From NCBI GenBank assembly GCA_900539185.1, contig UQBG01000001.1, forward strand, positions 124,001 to 188,000: a DNA stretch of 64,000 bases. The letters run 5' to 3'. Each line of letters opens with the position of its first letter. The first letter of the stretch is position 1. Origin of the DNA: an uncultured Clostridium sp. Lineage in GTDB: Bacteria; Bacillota; Clostridia; Lachnospirales; Lachnospiraceae. This document shows, in pieces, positions 42,705 to 49,984 of the stretch. The notes under the pieces are model-generated. The model saw only the letters and a program-made list of their open reading frames with translations, did not search any database and was not told where the DNA came from. The position numbers were made by a program, and so were the translations under genes.

Positions 42705-43871
42705 TTACTTTAATAAGTTCGCAGAAATAACCATACGCTGTACTTCTGAAGTACCTTCGTAGATCTCTGTAATCTTAGCATCACGCATCATACGCTCTAC
42801 ATCGTATTCCTTGATATAACCGTAACCACCGTGTAACTGTACACACTTTGTTGTCACTTCCATAGCAACCTCTGCTGCATATAACTTAGCCATAGCAGCT
42901 TCTACGGAGTAAGAAACCTTTGCGCCTGCCTGATATTCATCTTTCTTTCTTGCAGCCTTGTAAACCAGAAGCTTAGCAGCTTCAATCTTTGTAGCCAGAT
43001 CAGCCAGTACAAACTGTGTATTCTGGAACTGAGCAATTGATCTGCCGAACTGCTTTCTTTCCTTTACATAATTTACAGTTGTTTCAAGAGCACCCTCAGC
43101 AATACCAAGTGCCTGAGCAGCGATACCGATACGTCCACCATCCAATGTATGCATAGCGATATTGAAGCCCTTACCCTTCTGTCCAAGAAGAGCATCCTTT
43201 GGAATACGACAGTCTGTGAAGATCAACTCATAGGTAGAAGAACCACAGATACCCATCTTGTTTTCCTTTGTACCAAATGTAAATCCAGGAGTTCCCTTTT
43301 CTACGATAAATGCAGAAATCTCTTTCATCTTTCTGCCACGCTTCTCAACAACACCTGTTACAGCGATAACGATATATACATCTGCTTCCTTACCGTTTGT
43401 GATGAAGCACTTAGAACCATTCAGTACCCACTCGTCTCCATCCAGAACAGCCTTTGTCTGCTGACCCTGCGCATCGGTACCGGCGCCCGGCTCTGTCAGA
43501 CCGAAAGCACCAAGCTTCTTACCGGATGCAAGATCCGGAACATACTTTTCCTTCTGTGCCGGTGTACCAAATGTTACGATAGGATCTACACAAAGAGATG
43601 TATGTGCAGATACGATAACACCTGTTGTACCACAAACCTTTGAAAGTTCCTCAACGCACATAGCATATGTGAGGATATCACAGCCCTGTCCGCCTAATTC
43701 CTTTGATACAGGAATTCCTAAGAAACCATACTTTGCCATCTTGTCAACTGTCTCTCTTGGAAATCTGTGCTGTTCATCAATTTCCTGTGCAAGAGGCTTT
43801 ACTTCATTCTGCGCAAATTCTCTGAACAGAGTCTGCGCCATTTCATACTTCTTGTCTAAAGTGAAATCCAT
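42705..43871 (-). CDS. bcd: Butyryl-CoA dehydrogenase
   Basis: 388 residues of the short-chain acyl-CoA dehydrogenase family, FAD-bound, reducing crotonyl-CoA to butyryl-CoA. FAD and substrate blocks are FGLTEPGAGTDA and LNGSKCFITNG, and the catalytic glutamate is in IYEGTSEVQ near the C terminus. It lies between hbd and etfB, the order known for butyrate producers. AGGAGG-type site at the start. Confidence 0.96.
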   Translation of the reverse strand: MDFTLDKKYEMAQTLFREFAQNEVKPLAQEIDEQHRFPRETVDKMAKYGFLGIPVSKELGGQGCDILTYAMCVEELSKVCGTTGVIVSAHTSLCVDPIVTFGTPAQKEKYVPDLASGKKLGAFGLTEPGAGTDAQGQQTKAVLDGDEWVLNGSKCFITNGKEADVYIVIAVTGVVEKRGRKMKEISAFIVEKGTPGFTFGTKENKMGICGSSTYELIFTDCRIPKDALLGQKGKGFNIAMHTLDGGRIGIAAQALGIAEGALETTVNYVKERKQFGRSIAQFQNTQFVLADLATKIEAAKLLVYKAARKKDEYQAGAKVSYSVEAAMAKLYAAEVAMEVTTKCVQLHGGYGYIKEYDVERMMRDAKITEIYEGTSEVQRMVISANLLK

Positions 43872-43910
43872 TGTTTTTATTCCTCCATATTATTTTGTAA
43901 CACTCATATC

Positions 43911-44783
43911 CTACTGAGCATCCACCGGTGTCTTTGTACGGTCTGCGTTGTATACGTAGAAGCCCTTACCGGTCTTAACACCCAGATTACCGCCACGAAC
44001 CATCTTACGAAGCAATGGACATGCACGATACTTGCTGTCACCAGTCTCCTTATACAGAACGTCCATGATAGCCAGACAGATATCCAGACCTACGAAATCA
44101 CCCAGTTCCAAAGGTCCCATTGGATGATTTGCACCCAACTTCATAGCTGCATCAATACCGGCGATATCAGATACACCTTCCATCTTGATGAATGCTGCTT
44201 CATTAATCATAGGAATCAGAATTCTGTTTACTACGAATCCGGCAGCCTCATTTACCTGTACAGGTGTCTTACCGATCTCTTCTGAGATCTTGATGATCTG
44301 ATCAACGGTTTCCTGTGGAGTATTCACACCGGCAATCACCTCAACCAGCTTCATTCTGTCTGCAGGATTGAAGAAATGCATACCAATCATAGGGCGGGTT
44401 AAGCCATTTCCAATCTCTGTGATGGACAGAGAAGATGTATTTGAAGCAAAGATGCACTCTGGCTTTGCAATCTTATCCAGCTCAGAGAATGTTGTCTTCT
44501 TTACCTGCATATCCTCGAACGCTGCCTCTACGATCAGATCGCAGTCTGCACACAGATCTTCCTTCAGACCCGGAGTAATGCTAGCAAGGATGCTGTCTAC
44601 CTTCTCCTGTGTCATCTTTCCTTTTTCTACAAGTCTTGCATAGCCCTTAGCGATCTTATCCTTACCGCCCTGTGCCCATTCCTGCTTGATGTCACAGAGA
44701 GCTACTTCATAGCCGTCTACCATAGCAAATGCCTTCGCAATGCCCTGGCCCATGGTACCTGCACCAATTACGCCAACCTTCAT
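43911..44783 (-). CDS. hbd: 3-hydroxybutyryl-CoA dehydrogenase
   Basis: 290 residues. It reduces acetoacetyl-CoA to 3-hydroxybutyryl-CoA. The N-terminal Rossmann motif is GVIGAGTMGQGIA, and the catalytic region MHFFNPADRMKLVEVI (histidine) and the SNTSSLSITEI block follow. The C-terminal helical domain has GAGHPMGP-like GANHPMGPLELGD. Length and neighbours are typical of the butyrate operon. Confidence 0.97.
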   Translation of the reverse strand: MKVGVIGAGTMGQGIAKAFAMVDGYEVALCDIKQEWAQGGKDKIAKGYARLVEKGKMTQEKVDSILASITPGLKEDLCADCDLIVEAAFEDMQVKKTTFSELDKIAKPECIFASNTSSLSITEIGNGLTRPMIGMHFFNPADRMKLVEVIAGVNTPQETVDQIIKISEEIGKTPVQVNEAAGFVVNRILIPMINEAAFIKMEGVSDIAGIDAAMKLGANHPMGPLELGDFVGLDICLAIMDVLYKETGDSKYRACPLLRKMVRGGNLGVKTGKGFYVYNADRTKTPVDAQ

Positions 44784-44815
44784 GTTATTGTCCTCCTTAT
44801 ATAATATATGATTAC

Positions 44816-45601
44816 TTACTTATTCTGGAATGGTTCCTTTACCTTTTCCTTGTTCTTATCAAGGAAGAATGCCATACCGTACTTCTGATCCTCTGTTTCA
44901 AAGCAGCTGCCGAACAGCTTCTCTTCGATTACGACTGCATCATCCATATCGGCTTCCAGACCATCGTTAATTGCCTTCTTGCATGCACGAACTGCGATTG
45001 GAGCGTTCTTCGCAATGCCTGCTGCCATCTTCTTTGCAGCTGCCATTAACTCTTCCTGTGGATATACAGCATTCACAAGACCGATTCTGAATGCCTCATC
45101 CGCCTTAATGTTTCTGGCTGTATAGATCATCTGCTTAGCCATACCAGGACCTACCAGACGAGCCAGTCTCTGAGTACCGCCAAAACCAGGCGTGATTCCA
45201 AGACCAACCTCCGGCTGACCGAATACTGCGTTCTCTGAGCAGATACGAATATCACAGCTCATAGAAATCTCACAACCGCCGCCTAATGCGAAGCCGTTTA
45301 CTGCTGCAATTACAGGAATCGGGAAGGTCTCGATCATACGGAATACATCGTTCCCCTTCTTTCCGAATGCTTCACCCTCTGCCTTTGTCAGGGTAGACAT
45401 CTCACCGATATCTGCACCTGCTACGAAAGACTTCTCGCCTGCACCGGTCAGGATCACTGCACGTACAGCGTCCAGATCGATTGCCTTAAATGTAGCTTCG
45501 ATCTCTTCCAGTACCTGACTGTTTAATGCGTTTAATGCTTTTGGACGATTGATGGTAACAATGCCAACCTGTCCTTCCTGCTCATATGTTATGAATTCCA
45601 T
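44816..45601 (-). CDS. crt: Crotonase, 3-hydroxybutyryl-CoA dehydratase
   Basis: 261 residues of the enoyl-CoA hydratase family, hexameric. It dehydrates 3-hydroxybutyryl-CoA to crotonyl-CoA. The CoA/oxyanion-hole motif is SFVAGADIGEM, and ALGGGCEISMSCD and GQPEVGLGI supply the catalytic glutamates. It lies 35 bases after thl and 32 bases before hbd in the operon. Confidence 0.96.
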   Translation of the reverse strand: MEFITYEQEGQVGIVTINRPKALNALNSQVLEEIEATFKAIDLDAVRAVILTGAGEKSFVAGADIGEMSTLTKAEGEAFGKKGNDVFRMIETFPIPVIAAVNGFALGGGCEISMSCDIRICSENAVFGQPEVGLGITPGFGGTQRLARLVGPGMAKQMIYTARNIKADEAFRIGLVNAVYPQEELMAAAKKMAAGIAKNAPIAVRACKKAINDGLEADMDDAVVIEEKLFGSCFETEDQKYGMAFFLDKNKEKVKEPFQNK

Positions 45602-45636
45602 CTACGTTTTCTCCTTTTTCTGTATTTCCAGCTGGA

Positions 45637-46818
45637 TTAATCACGCTTTACGATGGTTGCACAACCCATACCACCGCCGATACATAAGGTAGCCAGACCA
45701 GTCTTAGCATCTCTCTTCTGCATCTCATGTAACAGTGTAACCAGAATACGGCATCCGGAAGCTCCTACCGGATGTCCAAGTGCGATTGCACCACCATTTA
45801 CGTTCAGAACTTCATCCTTGAATCCTAAGTCCTTCTGAACTGCGATTGACTGAGCAGCGAATGCTTCATTTGCCTCGATCAGATCGAAGTCATCAATCTT
45901 CATACCGGTCTTAGCCATTACCTTGTTGGTAGCTGCAACAGGACCAACACCCATGATAGCCGGATCAACACCACCTAATGCACCGGCTACGAATGTAGCC
46001 ATAGGGGTTACACCTAATTCTTTTGCCTTCTCTTCGCTCATAACAACGATAGCTGCTGCACCATCATTGATACCTGATGAGTTTGCTGCTGTTACAATAC
46101 CATCTGGCTTGAATGCCGGACGTAACTTTGCAATACTCTCAGCAGTTGTACCAGGACGTGGGCCCTCATCTGTATCTACGATAACGGTTTCCTTCTTCTT
46201 CTTAACTTCTACAGGAACGATCTCGTCCTTGAACTTACCAGCCTTCATAGCTGCTTCACACTTCTGCTGGCTCCATGCTGAAAACTTATCCAGTTCTTCT
46301 CTTGTGATGCCATACTTCTCTGCTACGTTCTCCGCAGTAATACCCATATGATAGTTGTTAAATGCATCCCATAATGCATCATTTACCATAGTATCAACAA
46401 CGGTGTTGTTACCCATTCTGTAACCGAAACGAGCCTGCTTTAATGCATAAGGAGCCATAGACATGTTCTCCATACCACCTGCAACAACGATATCAGCATC
46501 CCCTGCCATAATCATCTGTGCTGCCATATTTACACAGTTCAGACCCGAACCACATACTACATTGATTGTAACTGCTGGAACCTCAATCGGCAGACCTGCC
46601 TTGATAGATGCCTGACGAGCTACATTCTGACCCTGACCAGCCTGAATAACGCAGCCCATATATACCTGATCAACCTGTTCTGGTGCTACTCCTGCACGAT
46701 TTAATGCCTCTTTGATAACAATAGAACCTAAATCTGCTGCCGGTACTGTACTTAACTGACCACCCATGGTGCCGATTGCAGTACGGCATGCGCCTGCTAA
46801 AACAACTTTCTTTGACAT
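45637..46818 (-). CDS. thl: Acetyl-CoA acetyltransferase (thiolase)
   Basis: 393 residues, standard for biosynthetic thiolase, which condenses two acetyl-CoA to acetoacetyl-CoA and starts the butyrate route. The nucleophilic cysteine is in NVVCGSGLNCVN near residue 89, with the histidine in GHPVGASG and the second cysteine in CIGGGMGCA at the C terminus. I place the start at the ATG at 46818 (SKKVVLAGACRT) behind GGAGG; an upstream ATG at 46836 overlaps that RBS. It is the first gene of the operon and has a promoter and leader hairpin upstream. Confidence 0.96.
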   Translation of the reverse strand: MSKKVVLAGACRTAIGTMGGQLSTVPAADLGSIVIKEALNRAGVAPEQVDQVYMGCVIQAGQGQNVARQASIKAGLPIEVPAVTINVVCGSGLNCVNMAAQMIMAGDADIVVAGGMENMSMAPYALKQARFGYRMGNNTVVDTMVNDALWDAFNNYHMGITAENVAEKYGITREELDKFSAWSQQKCEAAMKAGKFKDEIVPVEVKKKKETVIVDTDEGPRPGTTAESIAKLRPAFKPDGIVTAANSSGINDGAAAIVVMSEEKAKELGVTPMATFVAGALGGVDPAIMGVGPVAATNKVMAKTGMKIDDFDLIEANEAFAAQSIAVQKDLGFKDEVLNVNGGAIALGHPVGASGCRILVTLLHEMQKRDAKTGLATLCIGGGMGCATIVKRD

Positions 46819-46875
46819 AACACAATCATCCTCCATTATTTATTTTGTACATATATGTGTTGTACTGACTGTATT

Positions 46876-46899
46876 CAGGCACACAAAAACAAGTGCCTG
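46876..46899 (-). promoter_or_regulatory. Leader hairpin of the butyrate operon
   Basis: CAGGCAC and GTGCCTG, 7 bp with a 10-base loop, in the untranslated leader about 20 bases after the likely transcription start. No T-run follows. Possible mRNA stabiliser or regulator site. Confidence 0.45.
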
Positions 46900-46915
46900 C
46901 ACACAAGCTGTGGAT

Positions 46916-46944
46916 ATCGTAGCATATTTTATCGGATTTTGCAA
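46916..46944 (-). promoter_or_regulatory. Promoter of the butyrate operon
   Basis: -35 TTGCAA (46939-46944), 17-base spacer, and -10 TACGAT (46916-46921) with extended TGC. It lies 4 bases after the YgiQ-gene hairpin. Confidence 0.65.
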
Positions 46945-46948
46945 CAGA

Positions 46949-46983
46949 AAGTGGGGGCTGGTTTTGTTTGCCAGCCCCCACTT
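46949..46983 (-). terminator. Terminator after the YgiQ-type gene
   Basis: AAGTGGGGGCTGG and its exact complement, a 13-bp stem with a 9-base loop, 27 bases after the stop. The T-tract is short (TTTCTGTT), so efficiency may be moderate. Confidence 0.75.
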
Positions 46984-47010
46984 CCGGTTCCTGTTTTCAT
47001 TTGATTTTTC

Positions 47011-48909
47011 TTATTTTTTCTTTGCCTTGTGAACATTCCGGATTGTCTTCTTCTTTCGATTATAGGACTTATCCGGCTTTTTCTCGTTTGACCATTCTGC
47101 ATTTCGCTCGGTCTTTCTCGGACGTATCAGACATTTTTTATCAAAACCGATCAGATCCGTCCGTCCTGCTTTTCGAAGAGCCTCCTCTACCAAATCATAG
47201 TTCTTCGGATTCCGATACTGGATCAAGGCCCGCTGCATCGCCTTTTCATGCGGATTTGTCGGCACATATACCGGTTTCATCGTACGCGGATCCAGTCCGG
47301 TATAATACATGCAGGTCGAGATCGTAGACGGTGTCGGGTAAAAGTCCTGCACCTGCTCCGGCATATAGCCAAGATCTCTCAGATATTCCGCCAACGTAAC
47401 CGCCTCTTTCAGTGTTGATCCCGGATGTGAGGACATCAGATACGGAACCAGATACTGCTTCTTTCCCAGTCGTTCATTGATCCGCTCATACTTCTTCACG
47501 AAACTCCGATATACACTATTTTCCGGTTTTCCCATCATCCGGAGTACCGGATCTGCCACATGCTCCGGTGCTACCTTTAGCTGACCGCTCACATGATATT
47601 CACACAGTTCCTCTAAAAATGTATCATCCGTATCCGCCATCACATAGTCAAATCGGATACCGGAACGAACAAATACCTTCTTTACGTTCGGAAGTGCCCG
47701 AAGCTTTCGCAACAGTTCCAGATAGTCCCGATGATCCACAGTCAGATTCTGACATGGTTTCGGAAACAGACACTGTTTATTCGGGCAGGCACCATGTACC
47801 AACTGTTTCTTACAGGCTGTATGCCGGAAGTTTGCCGTAGGGCCGCCCACATCATGGATATATCCCTTAAAGTCCTTCTCCCAGACCATCTTTTCTGCTT
47901 CTGCCAGAATCGACTCATGACTGCGCGTCTGTATGATCCGTCCCTGATGAAAGGTCAGTGCACAAAAGCTGCAGCCGCCAAAGCAGCCCCGATTACTTAC
48001 CAGGCTATACTTTACCTCTTTAATCGCCGGAACACCTCCCGCCGCTTCATAGGACGGATGATAATTCCGCATATAATTATAGCTATATACCCGATCCATC
48101 TCTGCCTGTGTTAATGGCTTTGCCGGCGGATTCTGTATAACATACTGCCGGCTTCCATAGGTTTCTACCAGCCGTTTCCCTGAATATGGATCTGTATTAC
48201 AATACTGGATATAGAAGCTTCTTGCATAAGCCTCTTTCTTCTCCTTCACTTCATCATAAGCAGGAAGTGTCAGTGCATCATAAACCGAATCCAGATCCTT
48301 TGCCTTATAAACAGTTCCGTCTATAAAGGTAATATCCCGTACAGCGATTCCGCTATTCAGTGCATCCGCCACTTCAATCATGGAATGTTCACCCATACCA
48401 TAAATCAGCAGATCCGCCTGAGAATCCAGCAGGATAGAACGCTTCATCGTATTCGACCAATAGTCATAATGTGCCAGTCTGCGCAGGCTGGCCTCGATGC
48501 CACCTATAACGATCGGGATCTCCTTATAGGTTCTGCGGATCAGATTTCCATACACTACAGTCGCATAATCCGGACGCTTTCCCATCACACCACCGGGTGT
48601 AAACGCATCCATACTCCGTCTCTTTTTTGATACCGAATAATGGTTTACCATGGAATCCATATTACCGGCACTGATCAGGAAGCCCAGCCGTGGCTTTCCG
48701 AATACAGCAATGCTGTCATCCCGCTTCCAGTCCGGCTGCGATATAATTCCGACCCGATACCCATGTGCTTCCAGGCAACGGCTGATAATCGCCGGTCCAA
48801 AGGATGGATGATCCACATACGCATCCCCGATCACATAGGCAAAGTCTACTTCATCCCAGCCCCTGTTCTTCATATCTTCGATTGTGATTGGCAGAAATCC
48901 CTGTTCCAT
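47011..48909 (-). CDS. YgiQ family radical SAM protein (UPF0313)
   Basis: 632 residues. The N-terminal part (1-280) resembles a B12-binding-like region (GDAYVDHPSFGPAIISRCLEAHGYRVGII). The radical SAM cluster is RGCFGGCSFCAL near residue 315, CxxxCxxC, and C-terminal blocks such as PEHVADPVLRMMGKP and YLMSSHPGSTL are typical of YgiQ. A basic Arg/Lys tail ends the protein. The reaction is not known for this family. It starts 7 bases after mreB, so it is co-transcribed with the TPR-helix-MreB set, and a hairpin terminator follows. Confidence 0.92.
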   Translation of the reverse strand: MEQGFLPITIEDMKNRGWDEVDFAYVIGDAYVDHPSFGPAIISRCLEAHGYRVGIISQPDWKRDDSIAVFGKPRLGFLISAGNMDSMVNHYSVSKKRRSMDAFTPGGVMGKRPDYATVVYGNLIRRTYKEIPIVIGGIEASLRRLAHYDYWSNTMKRSILLDSQADLLIYGMGEHSMIEVADALNSGIAVRDITFIDGTVYKAKDLDSVYDALTLPAYDEVKEKKEAYARSFYIQYCNTDPYSGKRLVETYGSRQYVIQNPPAKPLTQAEMDRVYSYNYMRNYHPSYEAAGGVPAIKEVKYSLVSNRGCFGGCSFCALTFHQGRIIQTRSHESILAEAEKMVWEKDFKGYIHDVGGPTANFRHTACKKQLVHGACPNKQCLFPKPCQNLTVDHRDYLELLRKLRALPNVKKVFVRSGIRFDYVMADTDDTFLEELCEYHVSGQLKVAPEHVADPVLRMMGKPENSVYRSFVKKYERINERLGKKQYLVPYLMSSHPGSTLKEAVTLAEYLRDLGYMPEQVQDFYPTPSTISTCMYYTGLDPRTMKPVYVPTNPHEKAMQRALIQYRNPKNYDLVEEALRKAGRTDLIGFDKKCLIRPRKTERNAEWSNEKKPDKSYNRKKKTIRNVHKAKKK

Positions 48910-48916
48910 CCTATCC

Positions 48917-49912
48917 TCAATTCTTTCCCAGCTTATGCATGAACTCTACCGACTTCCCGGCTCCCAGTGCAACGGCTTCCAACGCCTGTTCCACCACGAC
49001 CGCCTGAATACCGGTCTTACTCTCGATCAACTGCTCCATTCCATAGATCAGACTTCCGCCACCGGACAATATGATTCCCCGCTGGGAAATATCTGCCGCC
49101 AGCTCCGGCGGACAGGTCTCCAACACTCCGATGATTGCATTCATGATCTGCAAGGTTACCTCACTGAACGCTTCTATCGTCTCATTTGCAGATACCTGAA
49201 TCCGATCCGGCAGTCCATTTACCAGATTCCGTCCCTTTACTTCTATATAGTCGTCTTCCGGGCGCGGATACACACTGCCGATCTCCATCTTGATCTCTTC
49301 TGCTGTCGGTTCCCCGATCAGTAGATTGTACTTTCTTCGTATGTACTTAATCATTGCCTCATTATAATCGTCTCCGGCTACCTTTAAGGATCGGTTCACA
49401 ACCAGCCCTCCCAGAGAAATCACAGCAATATCCGTAGTTCCACCACCGATATCCACCACCATATTTCCACAAGGCTGGATAATATCAACATTCGCACCAA
49501 TCGCAGCCGCTACCGGTTCTTCCATGATCAAAACCGATCTTGCGCCTGTCCGATATGCGGCATCTTCAACAGCTCTCCGTTCTACCTCTGTCACCCCACT
49601 TGGCACGCATATACAAACCTTCGGCTTCCGGAAGGAACTCTTACGGCTCATCGCCTGTTTTATAAATGCCTTTAACATCTTTTCCGTTACTGTATAATCG
49701 GATATGACGCCTTGCTTTAAAGGGCGGATAACATCTATATTTGCCGGCACCCGACCAATCATCTTCTTTGCCTTTGTTCCGATCGCGATCAGCTTCTTTG
49801 TATCTTTTTCAAATGCGACTACGGATGGCTGATTAATCACAACTCCCATCCCTTTCACATATACCAGTACATTTGCGGTACCCAGATCGATACCGATATC
49901 CATATCAAACAT
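48917..49912 (-). CDS. MreB/Mbl family actin-like protein
   Basis: 331-residue bacterial actin. Phosphate 1 is DIGIDLGTANVLVYVKG at residues 4-20, phosphate 2 is VDIGGGTTDIAVIS, and the adenosine motif is LSGGGSLIYGM near the C terminus. MreB filaments guide the elongation machinery. mreC and mreD are absent, so this is a solitary paralogue (Mbl- or MreBH-like) rather than the canonical mreBCD locus. It is 72 bases downstream of the long-helix protein gene, across a folded intergenic RNA, and 7 bases before the YgiQ gene. This linkage raises the possibility that it acts with those two proteins (inference). Confidence 0.93.
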   Translation of the reverse strand: MFDMDIGIDLGTANVLVYVKGMGVVINQPSVVAFEKDTKKLIAIGTKAKKMIGRVPANIDVIRPLKQGVISDYTVTEKMLKAFIKQAMSRKSSFRKPKVCICVPSGVTEVERRAVEDAAYRTGARSVLIMEEPVAAAIGANVDIIQPCGNMVVDIGGGTTDIAVISLGGLVVNRSLKVAGDDYNEAMIKYIRRKYNLLIGEPTAEEIKMEIGSVYPRPEDDYIEVKGRNLVNGLPDRIQVSANETIEAFSEVTLQIMNAIIGVLETCPPELAADISQRGIILSGGGSLIYGMEQLIESKTGIQAVVVEQALEAVALGAGKSVEFMHKLGKN

Positions 49913-49935
49913 GTATCATTCCTCTTTCATAGATA

Positions 49936-49983
49936 GGGGCTGTCATGAGCACATGATTCTATGCACTCAGGCAGCCTCCCCTG
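49936..49983 (-). promoter_or_regulatory. Intercistronic stem-loop between the long-helix gene and mreB
   Basis: An inner 9-bp stem (TGAGTGCAT/ATGTGCTCA, two G-T pairs) lies inside an outer GGCTG/CAGCC stem. No T-run follows, so it is more likely a processing or stability element, or a weak attenuator, than a terminator. It overlaps the region just after the stop of the upstream gene. Confidence 0.45.
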
Positions 49984-49984
49984 A

